From contig CAUYUJ010007440.1 in the NCBI GenBank assembly GCA_963575745.1, positions 5,001 through 46,824 on the forward strand: DNA of 41,824 nt, given 5' to 3'. Below, in pieces: positions 1-9,559 of this stretch. The notes under the pieces were generated by a model, which saw only the letters and a program-made list of their open reading frames with translations, ran no database searches and had not been told where the DNA came from. The position numbers and the translations under genes are program-made. This stretch comes from Prorocentrum cordatum. Taxonomy: Eukaryota; Sar; Dinophyceae; Prorocentrales; Prorocentraceae. Within the stretch, counting starts at the first letter, position 1. Each line of letters starts with the position of its first letter.

Positions 1-210
1 CTCGCCGCTTGGGCCCGACCGCCAGCCCAAACGGCGAGCAGAAATCGGGCGCAGCCCCGCACGCGTTCGAATGCCCACGCTTCGTCCTCGGACTGCTCGT
101 AGTCCTCCCCGTCCTCCTCCCCATCCTGATCGTCGTGGTCGTCCTCCTCGTCCTCCTCATCCGCCTCGTCTTACGATCGTCTTTCTCCTGCTCCAGCTCG
201 GCTTCCTATC
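1..210. other. GC-rich spacer with degenerate TCCTCG repeats
   Basis: No gene is supported. Positions about 98-175 are a degenerate TCC/TCG array (CGTCCTCCTCGTCC-like) that opens reading frames on the plus strand by composition alone. Confidence 0.5.
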
Positions 211-362
211 GGTTGCGCCATCGCCATCGGCGGTTGAGAATAAACCGTCCCCTACAGGTTGCGCCACAAGTTGCGGCCTCGGCGGCCGAGATTACAATCG
301 TCTCCGAGCGGTTGCGCCACAGGTCGCCCCCGTGGCGACCAAGAGTAAAACCGTCGCGTAAC
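211..362. repeat. Three tandem units of about 50 bp with internal palindromes
   Basis: Units begin GGTTGCGCCA at 211, 257 and 310. Each carries a short inverted repeat in its middle (for example GTCGCC...GGCGAC in unit 3) followed by an A-rich stretch and CGTC. The units are diverged. A short TTCAG repeat follows at about 379-407. Confidence 0.65.
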
Positions 363-519
363 GGGTGCGACCAGCTTGTTCAGTTCAGTTCAGTTCAGCT
401 CAGTCAGTTTACCTCGCGAGAAACAGGTTCAGGTTACGCCCGAAAAACACAGACGCAACTAATTCATCGTCGACCCCCAGGAAGTAGGTGGAAGTATGGG
501 AGGTGGGGGGGTCAGGGTT

Positions 520-676
520 GGACAGACCTCCCAACAGTGACACGTCGATTAGTGAATTGTCCTTTTTCGGTTCTCGAGAGGGCGCCGTGGCCGTTATTTT
601 CCAGGCTTGCGCCCGCCAGGTTTGGGCCTCAGGTCGTTTTCACTAAACCGCGTTTTACTAAAGGGGGGGTCTGTCC
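520..676. mobile_element. Foldback element, family F copy 1
   Basis: Terminal inverted repeats GGACAGACCTCCC (520-532) and GGGGGGGTCTGTCC (663-676) bound 157 bp without coding capacity. A second copy at 13361-13511 shares the internal CACGTCGATTAG, the TTTTCGGTTC segment and the TTTACTAAAGG-like right end, so this is a dispersed family and not a chance palindrome. It is probably a MITE. No target duplication is evident. Confidence 0.75.
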
Positions 677-690
677 ATCCCCGAGGGGGG

Positions 691-757
691 GAGACGCAGA
701 CACAGAAAATATTGGAAACCATGGGGAAACCTATCGGGCCCCTGTTCGTGTGAGATG
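691..757. mobile_element. Degenerate fragment of foldback family H
   Basis: The CAGACACAGAAAATAT, GGGGAAAC and GTTCGTGTGAG pieces match, in order, the two better copies at 17667-17812 and 31833-31977. Much of the interior is missing. Confidence 0.45.
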
Positions 758-909
758 GGGCCACGGCCTCGCCCGCCGAGCCGCAGGAAGGCCCCGGGGG
801 GGGTGCTCCGCATGGGTGGCTCGCTGGCTCCCTCCCCCACGGCCAGAGCGCACAGCGAGGAGGAACGACCCTCTCCGAGGAGCGCATCCTTACTGGAACG
901 AAGCGTGCC

Positions 910-1066
910 ATGAACATATAAGAACTCGCAGGTCCGCGCGGGTTTCTCGGATCGGACCCCCCTCCCTGGCGCGCGGAGCGCGCCAGGGGCGGCACCGGAG
1001 GCGCCGCCAGGGGGGGTCCGGCGCGGATCCGAGAATCCGCGCGGACCACCGAGTTTTCATGCTTAT
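910..1066. mobile_element. Cloverleaf foldback element, family A copy 1
   Basis: Outer arms pair ATGAACATATAAGAACTC and GGTCCGCGCGG with GAGTTTTCATGCTTAT and CCGCGCGGACC. The core holds two further perfect or near-perfect palindromes, CCTGGCGCGC/GCGCGCCAGG and GGCGGCACC/GGCGCCGCC, so a single strand would fold as one stem carrying two hairpins. Seven other full, degenerate or half copies lie in the window. A 7-bp direct repeat TGCCATG (906-912 and 1065-1071) overlaps both ends and could be a target duplication, but this is uncertain. Confidence 0.85.
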
Positions 1067-1207
1067 GCCATGTTTCGCCCTCCGGATACTTCCCCATGCG
1101 GCCCGTCCTGGGCCACCGTCGCTGGCCCCGCCCCGCCCGAGCAGCGCCGGCATGGCCTCCCCCCAATGGCCGTCGCCTTAAAACGACACGAAGATCGGGA
1201 CAAAATC

Positions 1208-1338
1208 GGATCGGGATAATTCGAAATCTCTGAGAATCGGCGGGTTTGGAGGATGTATTGGGCGCCGCGGCCGCTCCAGAGCGTTCCGGAACGCTCTGAG
1301 AGCGCTCCGGAACGCTCTGGAGCGATTTATCCCGATCC
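1208..1338. mobile_element. Foldback element with a nested perfect palindrome
   Basis: GGATCGGGATAA (1208) and TTATCCCGATCC (ending 1338) form terminal inverted repeats. Inside, 1273-1325 is an almost perfect palindrome built from CCAGAGCGTTCCGGAACGCTCT. A related CCAGAGCGTTCTGGAACGCTC palindrome sits alone at about 25551-25580. Confidence 0.7.
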
Positions 1339-1559
1339 CAGCCCTGAGTTACGCCTCCTCGTCGTGCCTCCTCCCCCGCGCGCGCTGGCAGCGTGCCCTC
1401 CCGCCCCGCGCGCCGTCGCCCTGCAGCGGCGCCCCCCGCCCGCCGCCGCCCCTCTGGGGGGCCCCCGCGCGGCCGCCGCCGGCCCCGCGGGGACGGCCTG
1501 CCGGGCCTGCGGGGGGGGGGGGACAGGCGGGGGGGGGGCGCATGGAGCTTGGATTTGTC
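1339..1559. other. Very GC-rich low-complexity DNA
   Basis: Runs of C and G reach a dozen bases. Frames on both strands stay open only because of composition (proline/alanine/arginine). No gene is supported. Confidence 0.5.
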
Positions 1560-1723
1560 AGTCGGGTCTGTGCCTCCACAGGAGGTGTATGCGAACGTAG
1601 TTTTTTTTTGTTTTCAAAGTCTGGGGACGATAGTTTTAATTATGTTTGATGTGCTTGAGTATTTTTTGGAGTCATTTCTAGAATTCGTCCCAATATCCGC
1701 CTGTAGGAGGACATGCACGACCT
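1560..1723. mobile_element. Foldback element, family B copy 1
   Basis: Left end AGTCGGGTCTGTGCCTCC, right end GGAGGACATGCACGACCT. The inner part is T-rich and contains the family core AGTCTGGGGACGAT. Copies at 6221-6375, 18333-18473 and 38931-39419 share ends; the first two of these also share the core. Confidence 0.8.
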
Positions 1724-3582
1724 AAACCTTAGGGGGGCAGAGCCACTGCTTTTGCAGGACCAGTGTCTCGGGCCTGTGCCAGATAAGGGCGTCTGCAGAC
1801 ACACAAGGTATTGTTACAGCGAGCGGCTTGTATAAGGAAGACTTACTCTCAGACGGGGCTCGGTCGTTCCCTGGGCTTGCATGCGGTATTCATTGCTCCT
1901 TATCCGTGATGTATTATATATCGTTGCTTGTGCGTTATTCCTTGGAAAAAAGAGGCTTCGTTCCTTCTTTGTCGTTACCTAGGTCAGGCCGATGACTGTA
2001 CGTATGTGTAGACGCATTCGGGGTGGATGCGTCCATGGGCAACGCGGCCGTTGCGCTCGGCACAGTACAAGGTCGGAGAAACGGGTAGATCCGTCTACGG
2101 TACGTTCCTGGAGTAGAGCAGTCCCACATGGTACTCGATCATTAACCCCCCATCGCCCCTTCATCGCCGACGGGCCCGATTAGCCCACCGAGCGGCTTCG
2201 CCATCTGGTGCCCAGCGCCGGTCTATCGGTGACGAATCGCCGATTTCAGCTCGATGCTTTCCGTTTGGTTGTCAGGGGTCTGTTTTACTGAATCATCGGC
2301 TATGTATCGCCGATTCCAAGTCGATGCTCCCTCCCTTAGCCCGCCCCCCCCCATTGTCCCCCCTCACCTCCAGACATCCGGGTTCGTGATAGTTTCGCGA
2401 GATGAACTCCGTTGGTCTGGACCCCTTCCCGGGGAATTTTGTTTTGTTTCATCTGGAGTCTCTTTTTGACGGCCCCGAGGTCGGGCAAGGGCCCCCATTT
2501 TGATGACCACGGGGGGTTGCTAAGGGGATTTCGGGGGGTGAAAGTGAATGCTGAGGTAAGGCCACGAGTAGGCTGCAAGTGCCCTGAGCGGCTCACGGGG
2601 GGCAGAGATCTGGACTGAGTGGGCGGAGCCCACCTGCCAGAGTTGCCTATCCCGGTTGAGCTACTGAGGGCATGTGCAACCCACCTCTCTGGCAGGTCAG
2701 GCCAGCTGTAACCCGTCTTCGCAAGCACTTGTCTCACCCCCTGTCCTTCTAGCAACCATCGCGGTCATCCAAGCAGAGGCCAGGAAAAATGATAGGTTGT
2801 CCGTGGCGTTTTGCCACAACGCGCTGGGGGCCTGGGCTTCCTTTTTTTTCCGCGAAGGGGGCCCCTGGAGGTCTGGAGCCCTCCCTGGGGACCGGCTCGT
2901 CGTCCTGGGCAGTTTCTGCTGACGGCCCCGCAGCCCGGCAAGGGCCCCCAGACGCAGAACATATGCAATAACGCTCCGTCGTGATTCCTCTCACTCAGAG
3001 CGTGGATTACCTACCCCGCTTTCGCTTCCAGGCAAAACCAAGTGATACCACGCGCCCTCGTCAAGCGGCCTGATCAGTACAGGCCGTAGTTTGGCATCGT
3101 TTGGTATCTCTTGGAAGCGAGGGTGGTCAAAAGCGAGGTAGGTTTGGTTTCCCCCTACTCACTGCCCACGGGGGTCTGGGTCACGGAGGTGGGCCGGCGG
3201 CCAGCGGCATGGCGTCCGTGGCGGTGATGGTCGGGCTGCTCGCCGCGGCCAGCGCGCCGCGGTCGGTCGGCCTCCCCCGCGGGGGCCCGGAGGTCTCCCG
3301 AGAGCCGCGCGGGTGCGACAGACCCCACGACGGCCGGGGGTGAGCCGAAGGAGAAACAGCTCGGTATGGCCAGGACCCCAGGTAAGGCGACCCGGTCAGT
3401 AGCGTAGGGCCCTGGAGCCCCTGAAGTGGCCTGAATCTCTAAGCCGGGTCTGCCGTAGCAGGTGTTTTTGTTTCGGGTGACGGCAGCTCTGGATAGTGGA
3501 AGAGAGCGGGGGGGCGTCCCCCAGTACACATCACCAAACCAGGCCCCCCGAAGCCCAGTTCTGCCAGCGCCCCAAAAACAGG
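1724..3582. other. Intergenic DNA with small repeats, no gene seen
   Basis: Open frames here lack protein-like composition and overlap on both strands. Visible structure: a diverged direct duplication, CGCCGATTTCAGCTCGATGCTT at about 2240-2262 and a similar copy at about 2308-2330; an inverted pair ACCTGCCAGAG/CTCTGGCAGGT bounding 2633-2698; and two similar segments, GACGGCCCCG..GGCAAGGGCCCCC, at about 2469-2496 and 2923-2950, the second paired with GCGCTGGGGGCC at 2821. Confidence 0.45.
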
Positions 3583-3745
3583 ATAAGCATGACTTTGATG
3601 GCGCTCCGCTCGGATGTCTTGGGTCTGCGCCAGAGCGCCCTGGTGGGCCCTCCGGCGCCGCCCCTGGCGCGCTCCGCGCACCAGGGAAGGGCGGTCCGGC
3701 GCGGATCTGAGAGTTCCGTGCGGACCTCCAAAAGTTTATGTTCAT
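3583..3745. mobile_element. Cloverleaf foldback element, family A copy 2
   Basis: Ends ATAAGCATGACTTT and AAAGTTTATGTTCAT frame the GCTCCGCTCGG / CCGTGCGGACC arms. The two core palindromes occur in the opposite order to copy 1, meaning the opposite orientation. The arms are more diverged than in copy 3. Confidence 0.8.
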
Positions 3746-4000
3746 GTGGCTTTTTGTTGCTCTGGTGGGCACACATGCATTGCTCTGCTTTGCTGCCCTG
3801 AGAGCTCGGCGTTGCATGTGTTGTTCACACCAGGCGGTTGTTGTCCGAGCTTTGGGCCGCGGGAGCCTCCCAGATCGATGCAGTGCGAAACACGCGGCAG
3901 AAAGATGGGGTCCGGGGCTCCGGTGGTGATCGTTGTCGTATTCATTGTTTTGCCGATCGGCGCGGGCCCTCGCACCCCCCTCTTCCCCTCGGGTTGACCC
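3746..4000. other. Spacer, no gene seen
   Basis: Short frames on both strands without recognisable protein character. Confidence 0.4.
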
Positions 4001-4220
4001 AAAAAGGGGTCCAGCGACAAGGGGATGGTGCAATAGATTCGGTGCAATAGACTTGTGGGGTTGCAATACAGTTGGGGCGTGCAATATATTCCGGGGCGCA
4101 AATGTATTGCTGGATTTTCGCGTGCAATACATCATTTGCAATACAATGCGATACAATTCTCCGCCGCAATGCAATTGCCCCAAATCGATTGCACCACCCC
4201 CTTTCAGCTGGACCCCCTTT
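4001..4220. mobile_element. TTGCA-rich foldback element, family D copy 1
   Basis: Left end AAAGGGGTCCAGCGACAAGG with GGTGCAATAG; right end CGATTGCACCACCCCCTTTCAG with GGACCCCCTTTT. The interior is a string of diverged TTGCAATAC words. The copy at 25090-25320 has the same two ends in the opposite orientation. Confidence 0.8.
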
Positions 4221-4569
4221 TGAGTGTGCTTGATCCCCCCGCCCCATGGAGTAGATCTTGGCTGTTTTTGGCGCCTGTTTCGAGCTGGTGGAGTCTCCCC
4301 CATAGGACGCATTGCTCCAAAGGGTCGCAGTAAGCAGAGTTCCGGAGCAAGACACCCCCCCTCCCCCACCCTTAGGCCAATGTCGAAACGTCGAGCGAGA
4401 AATCGGACACATGGTGGTTTGTTACGTGTTGCATGTCCTGGCAGAGTCAGATTTGAGGAAGCCGCACGGGGTGCCCTACCGCACGACGGCCTCGGGATCC
4501 CCAGGACAGCACCATTCTGGGCCCATTACATTTGGTCGAAGGAGACGGGGTCGCAGGAGCGCGCCGTAG
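4221..4569. other. Spacer, no gene seen
   Basis: No repeat family or protein-like frame recognised. Confidence 0.4.
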
Positions 4570-4682
4570 TGCCAATGCATCGGCGACGCGGCGCGATGTG
4601 AAGTCCGATTTTCTCCACGCCGACGTCGCCGATGCATCGCCGACGTTGCCGACGCATCGCCGATGCATCGGCGACGCGGCGG
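4570..4682. mobile_element. GCATCGGCGA-rich element, family L copy 1
   Basis: Overlapping GCATCGGCGATGC palindromes surround GCGGCGCGATGTGAAGTCC and TCTCCACGCCGACGTCG. The reverse complement of this block recurs, diverged, at 35141-35276, which makes it a dispersed element. Confidence 0.6.
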
Positions 4683-4799
4683 GTTCCCCTCGACCCCATC
4701 TATTCGGACCCCACTTAGGGAGGCCTCTGACGACGGCCTCGGGATCCCAGCCGAGGACGTCACCATACGCGTCTGTCACCACACGTCCTTTGAGGCCTC

Positions 4800-4996
4800 G
4801 GGGGGTCCTCCTCATCCTCCTCCTCCTCCTCCGCCTCCTCTTTCTCCTCCTCCTCCTGCTCTCCCCTCCTTCTTTCGGCCCCCGTCTCTTCGATCGTCGA
4901 CCCTCCTTGATCTCTCTCACTCCTCCTCCTCCTCCTCCTCCTCCTCCTCCTCCTCCTCCTCCTCCTCCTCCTCCTCCTCCTCCTCCTCCTCCTCCT
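4800..4996. repeat. TCC microsatellite
   Basis: Degenerate to about 4915, then about 25 uninterrupted TCC copies to 4995. All three forward frames and the reverse frames are open, giving Ser/Pro/Leu or Glu/Arg/Gly runs; these are not treated as genes. Confidence 0.95.
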
Positions 4997-5244
4997 TTGT
5001 GCCGTCGTGGGCGCTCGTTGGCCGTCTTGGGCCCCTCTTGGGCCGTCTTGGCCCCCGCAAGAACCAGCCGGGCGGAGCTCCGCGAGGAGGGGCGCAGATA
5101 GGGAGGGGCAGCACATCTCGCACGCCGCAGACCCCACAGGGGCCAGCGTAGGGGTCATGGGTCATGGGTCCCTCCCTCCGCCCTGATCGCCCCCGCTCCC
5201 ACCCCGTCGTTTATCGAAGAAGAAGAAGAAGCATAACAAATACT

Positions 5245-5403
5245 ATAATCATAAACTTTCGTCGCTCCGCGCGGATTTCTCGCATCCGCGCTGGGCCCCC
5301 CCTGGCGGCGCCTCCAGCGCCGCCCCTGGTGCGCTCCGCGCGCCATGGGGGGTCCAGCGCAGATCTGAGAAATCCGCGCGGAGCGCCAAAAGTTTATGTT
5401 CAT
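5245..5403. mobile_element. Cloverleaf foldback element, family A copy 3
   Basis: One of the best copies: GCTCCGCGCGGATTTCTC pairs with GAAATCCGCGCGGAGC, outer ends ATAATCATAAACTTT and AAAGTTTATGTTCAT. The core holds GGCGGCGCC/GGCGCTGG-type and CCTGGTGCGC/GCGCGCCATGG hairpins in the orientation of copy 2. Confidence 0.88.
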
Positions 5404-5569
5404 GTAGTTGTTTCTTCTTCCACCCACCCGTCATTTACCAGCTGAAGCAAGTCCCTAGCCTTACGTTTGGCATCGCCTCACCCCAGTGCCGATCTCAAGA
5501 GTTCCCTCAGCTTCTGAGGGCACGTCTCTAGGGTGGTCGTCGCCTTGCGCTTGCCGATCCGCCTGTTCC

Positions 5570-5803
5570 TCCTCTTCCTCCTCCTCCTCTTTCTCCACTT
5601 CCTCCTCCTCCTCCTCCTCCTCCTCCTCCTCCTCCTCCTCCTCTTCCTCCTCCTCCTCCTCCCCGCCGAAAGAAAGGGATGCGTCCGAGGCTGGTCGGTC
5701 CCTTGGCCCCCCCGGGGGGATCGGCCCCACCGACCGCGCGGCCCCGGCTGCGCGGCGACGGTGCTGATGGCCGGCGTCGCCAGGCACCCCCCTCCCTTCC
5801 CCC

Positions 5804-5834
<31 letters not shown>

Positions 5835-5936
5835 GAGGAGGAGGAGGAGGAGGAGGAGGAGGAGGAGGAGGAGGAGGAGGAGGAGTAATAGGAATAGGAG
5901 GAGGAGGAGGAGGAGGAGGAGGAGGAGGAGGAGGTA
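5570..5936. repeat. Inverted pair of TCC and GGA microsatellites
   Basis: A TCC array (about 5570-5660) and a GGA array (5811-5935) face each other across about 150 bp of GC-rich DNA, so the whole block is a large imperfect inverted repeat of pure pyrimidine and purine strands. Long frames on both strands are low-complexity. Confidence 0.9.
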
Positions 5937-6002
5937 GTGTCGAGGGTCGGGGAGGGCTGCAATGCGGAGCCCGCTGCCCAGGCCCCCTCGCGTCGGGAAA
6001 AA

Positions 6003-6197
6003 TCGGGCTGGGCGAAAGGGGGGGATTGGGAAAGGGGGGGTTACGAAATTTGCTGCATGCAGCTGGTTTCGGCTTCACCGAGGGGCCCATTTGTCGATAC
6101 ATAGCCGCCTCCGGCGCCGGGAGGCGCCGGGAAAATCAGCTACGTGAGCTGATTCTCAAACCCCCCCTTTGCTGTCCCCCCCTTTCGCCCGACCCGA
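6003..6197. mobile_element. Foldback element, family C copy 1
   Basis: Ends TCGGGCTGGGCGAAAGGGGG and CCCCCTTTCGCCCGACCCGA. Internal palindromes GCTGCATGCAGC and TCAGCTACGTGAGCTGA, plus a CTCCGGCGCCGGGAG stem. The copy at 31511-31690 is nearly identical over most of its length. Confidence 0.88.
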
Positions 6198-6220
6198 AAA
6201 AAGATCACCACGGTCAATCA

Positions 6221-6375
6221 AGTCGGGCATGTCCCTCTACAGGAGGAGTTTTCAAAACAGTCAAAGGATAGTCAGGGGGACGATGTTTCGACGATTTTGG
6301 GTATGTTTGATTTGTGTTGGTGCATTTTTTAAATATTTCGACTAAAATCCGCCTGTAGGGGGACACGCCCGACCT
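6221..6375. mobile_element. Foldback element, family B copy 2
   Basis: AGTCGGGCATGTCCCTCTAC at the left, GTAGGGGGACACGCCCGACCT at the right, 155 bp in total, with the AGTCAGGGGGACGATG core. It sits 23 bp after a family C element. Confidence 0.85.
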
Positions 6376-6579
6376 AACACCACATGCGGTTTCTTGCAAT
6401 TGCGTAGCACCCGGCAGCCGCGGACAAGAGGGAGGGGGCGGCGGGGACGTTTGCAGTCTGCGAGACTTCGGAAAAGCCCGGCGCAAACGCCGAGTTTTAC
6501 ACATGATACAACGAGCCCGCCGCAGGCGCCGATTTTTCGTTAGAACAATGCGGATGGGTTACGGGTGGGTCTTTTTACA

Positions 6580-7445
6580 CATGTTCGAAAACCTTTCTCT
6601 GGGAAGGTTTCAGGAAGGTGTCCCTCAAGCACCTTCCAACAATATTCCCCAGTGAGGCTTTTGGAAGGTTGTCATGGAAGGTTGTCATAAAATGCCCCCC
6701 AGCAAACCTTCCAAAAACCTTATTCCGGGAGCTTTCAGGAGGTTGTCTTGTTGAAAAACCATCAAAAAACATTATTCGGACAGGTTTTTTGGAAGGGAGG
6801 CTTTCTCCCAACAGTATTCTAAAAACCTTCCCCCGAAAGTCTTCAGGCGGGCTTCCTCTTAAAAGCATGCCAAAAACCTTCCTCCTGAAGGTTTGATGTG
6901 ATGTGTTTGTGTTTGTGTGAAACATTATCTCAGCAAAAAACCTTTGTCAGGAAGCTTTCAGGAGGGATTCCTTGTCAAAACCATCAGGAACCTTCATCCG
7001 GACGGTTTTGTTTGGAAGTTGCTTGTTGGATTCCTCCTAGAAGTGTTTCAAAAACATGCCTCCGGAAGGTTTCAGGAGGACTTTCTCTCAAAAACTTGCC
7101 GACCACATTCATTCCCCAGGAGGGTTTTTGAAAGGGCTTTGTTGGATTCCGCATAGAAACAAACCTTTCCAAAAGCCTTCCGCGCGAAGATGTCAGGAGG
7201 GTTTACTGTTTAAAATCTTCCAACCGCTTTCTGGGTAAAGAGTTTGGACGGTTTCGAGGGGGTTATCTTTTAACACCTTTCAGAAACCTTCTCCAGGAAG
7301 GTTCCAGTAGGGCTTCCTGTTGACCACCTTCCAAAAACATGCCTCAGGACAGATTCAGGAAGCCTTCCTCTTTAAAAATGACCGAAAACGTTCAGCAGGG
7401 AGGTTTCAGCAGAGCTTCCTTGTGAGAACCGTCCAAAACACCGTC
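6580..7445. repeat. AACCTTCC/GGAAGGTT repeat tract, part 1
   Basis: Diverged units of about 60-75 bp, roughly AAAAACCTTCC..CAGGAAGGTTTCAGGAGGG.TTCCT. Each unit contains the self-complementary pair CCTTCC..GGAAGG, so the tract is a chain of small potential hairpins. Frames are open on both strands in places but the peptides simply mirror the repeat. The same family fills 11950-12795, 13070-13345 and 13530-14060. Confidence 0.85.
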
Positions 7446-7994
7446 CAAACACCGTCCAAGTTGGGGCTTGGCGGCCGCGTGGGACCGCTCCGCGAACTCA
7501 CCAAGCATGGGCAATGGGAAGGGGTACTTGACCTGAGGGGACACACAGACTTTGATGCCATTGTAGACATCACCGCAGTTGCTCCCCCGAAAGAAGACGA
7601 TGTCAAGCTTCCTCTTCTTCTCAGCCGAAGCGTCCACCAGTGCCTTCCGCGCCCGCGTGTCTGGCCCGCTGCCCTGCCTGCTCGTGGCCGAGGAGCTCAG
7701 TGCACGCGCAGCCTGAAGGGCACCGAGGGCAGGGGCAGTGCGTGAAGCAGCCTCGCGCGAAGACCGTTGCCAAGCGCCACCTGGCCAAAGCTGTCCACGC
7801 CTTGGCCATCCTCCCCCTCGTCGCAGCAGTCAGCTTCGCCACGTCCTTCGTGCTCCTGGCCAAGCAGCGTCGCTTCTCGTTGGCCTTGCGCCTTTGGCCT
7901 CGAGTAGCCAACCTGGCCGTGGACACCTTCCCGGGCGCGCCCGCGCCCGTTCCGAGATATTGCGCGTCCTCCTGCGCCTCACCCTGACCATCTT
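7446..7994 (-). other. Possible further exons of the minus-strand gene
   Basis: The minus strand reads EKKRKLDIVFFRGSNC..PMLGEF (about 7620-7490), which looks protein-like, and another frame at 7930-7750 reads a Lys/Arg-rich STARLATRGQRRKANEKRR stretch. I could not connect them to the gene at 7995-9139 in one frame. The plus strand is also open here, so coding status is unsettled and no family is recognised. Confidence 0.3.
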
Positions 7995-9139
7995 CTAACT
8001 GCGGTCAACCTTGTCAGCGAAGACCTCAGGGAAAACCTGAGGATGCCAGAACCCAGAGAAACCTACAGTCGGGTCGCTGAAGAAGGAACCCTTTGCGTTG
8101 GGGAGGGGCTCGCTGTCCCTTGATTGTTTCACAGCTTGCCTCAGGGTTTCCTCAAGTTTTCGATGGGAAGTCGAAGTTTGACTCATGGAAGAAGGGGGCC
8201 TCGTTCCTTACTTAGGGTTCCTTTGGTCAGCGCCCCGACTGTAATCCTCCCCTCCTCGTCCCTCGGCATCTTGGCGTGGGGACGGCGCGCCCACGTCGGG
8301 CCTGTACTGGCGGCCCTGCTGCGCCCGCTTCCGCTGCAGCCTTTGAGCCCTGCGGTGCATGGCCTTCGCCCGAGTGCCAGCCACCTTCGGCCCGCGGCCG
8401 CCGGCCTTGAGCGCCTCGACGACCGCGTCGGGGGAGGGGGCCTCCTGCGCACTCCTGAGCTTCGTGGGCCCTGGAAACGACAGGGCCATTTTGTTACCGG
8501 TCCCGTTTTGCCGTGTTTGTTGCCGGTTCCGACGCCGTTTTGTTACCGGTTCCGTCGCCGTGTTTTGATTGGTTCCGGCTCCGGTTCCAGTCCTGGAGCT
8601 GTTTTTTTCCCGTTTCCATTTTCAAGGGACATTTTTTTGGAAACGGTGGAAAAACGGCCCTGCCGTTTCCGGGGCCCACAAAGCTCCTGAGCAGCAGCTG
8701 GGCCAGCTTCGGGCAGTGACTCACGCTATGCCAAGACCTCCCACAGTGCCGGCACCCTCTCAGTTGAGCCTTCGCCATCACTGCAAGCGGGGCCTCCTGG
8801 CAGACGCCTCTGGCTCGGGATCGGGCACTGGCTCCTCAAGGGGTCCCTGTGGTTCCTCGTCACTGTCGAGCTCCGTGTCCTGGACGAAGCTGTCCTCCTC
8901 GCTCTCCCCGTCCTCGTCGGAGTCGTCCTCCCACATGAAGCCGTACCCCGTCGGGCCGAGGCCGTTGTTGTCCTCCTCGTCAGAGAGCCAGTCCGTCTCT
9001 GGGTCCTCCGGCGCGAGAGTTCCCAGTCGTGCTCGGGGTCGAACCAGCAGGTGAGGCAGGTAACCACGGTAGAGCTGCGCAGCACCCCAGGTACGGAGTG
9101 CCAACCACAGGGTGCCTTGCAGTAGTCGCACACTGGCAT
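7995..9139 (-). pseudogene. Broken gene for an acidic zinc-knuckle protein, interrupted by a foldback element
   Basis: Read on the minus strand from ATG at 9139: an N-terminal CDYC...CLTC pair suggests a zinc-binding module, then, one frame over, a Glu/Asp-rich segment (DWLSDEEDNN..EDDSDEDGESEED), then, one frame over again, a CCHC knuckle CRHCGRSWHSVSHC (spacing C-x2-C-x4-H-x4-C) at about 8760-8715. A 224-bp element with 8-bp target duplications then intervenes; beyond it the same protein continues as SAQEAPSPDAVVEALKAGG with a basic stretch, meets a TAA at 8208-8210, and stays open in that frame to 7995. The two frameshifts and the stop could be decay, assembly errors or unrecognised introns: a donor-like GTAAGG overlaps the TAA. 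CCHC knuckles occur in retroelement Gag proteins and RNA-binding proteins; which applies here is unknown. Confidence 0.5.
8460..8683 (-). mobile_element. Foldback element with 8-bp target duplication, possible introner
   Basis: Terminal inverted repeats CTTCGTGGGCCCTGGAAACG and CGTTTCCGGGGCCCACAAAG, flanked by perfect 8-bp direct repeats CTCCTGAG at 8452-8459 and 8684-8691. Eight-base duplications are typical of hAT-like transposases. On the minus strand the duplication reads CTCAGGAG; cutting after CTCAG in both copies removes exactly 232 nt (8686 to 8455), gives a GA donor and an AG|G acceptor, and restores one reading frame across the junction. Dinoflagellate introns are known to tolerate GA and GC donors and to favour AG|G. 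As 232 is not a multiple of three, an unspliced copy would break the gene. Confidence 0.85.
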
Positions 9140-9382
9140 GAAAAAATTCTAGACGCTTCGCTTATCCCCACCAGCTTGCTGCTTGCACCGCCGCCTGATC
9201 CGCGGCCCCCGCGCGCGCCCGGGTAATTCGTCACGGCCGCAGCCCGACTGTGACCCCTCGCCGCCGGCGCTTCCGCCTGCGGCTGTAAAACAAAAAAATC
9301 CCCACCAGCCCATCCCGAAACGATGTCCAGGCGAGTTGAGGTGATCAGGGAAGTGCGGCAGCAAAGAGGAGGACGGCCGAAC
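9140..9382. other. Spacer, no gene seen
   Basis: No supported feature between the minus-strand gene start and the GGA array. Confidence 0.4.
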
Positions 9383-9552
9383 CGTGCAAAGGAGTGAGGA
9401 GGAGAAGGAGGAGGTGGATGGATGGATGGATGAGGGAGTGGGAAGACGGAGGATGAATAGGATGAGGAGGAGGCGGAGGAGGAGGAGGAGGAGGAGGAGG
9501 AGAGAAGGAGTAGGAGCAGGAAGGAGGAACAGGAGGAGGAGGAGGAGCAAGC
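9383..9552. repeat. GGA/GGAT microsatellite
   Basis: Imperfect GGA array with a short GGAT run (GATGGATGGATGGATGA at about 9417-9433). Confidence 0.9.
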
Positions 9553-9559
9553 ACAAGGG

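Noticed and set aside
910-1066. Family A cloverleaf as a tRNA or tRNA-derived SINE
   Set aside because: The stems are far longer than tRNA arms and there are no A-box or B-box promoter motifs, no anticodon-like loop and no CCA or tail; two perfect palindromes fit a foldback element better.
9-1181. A 390-codon plus-strand frame at the window start
   Set aside because: It runs through the 50-bp tandem repeat, a family F element and a family A element; Arg/Pro/Ser-rich composition is shared by the opposite strand.
3155-4369. A 404-codon minus-strand frame
   Set aside because: It crosses family A copy 2 and family D copy 1 and has no domain; openness is explained by GC-rich and TTGCA-rich composition.
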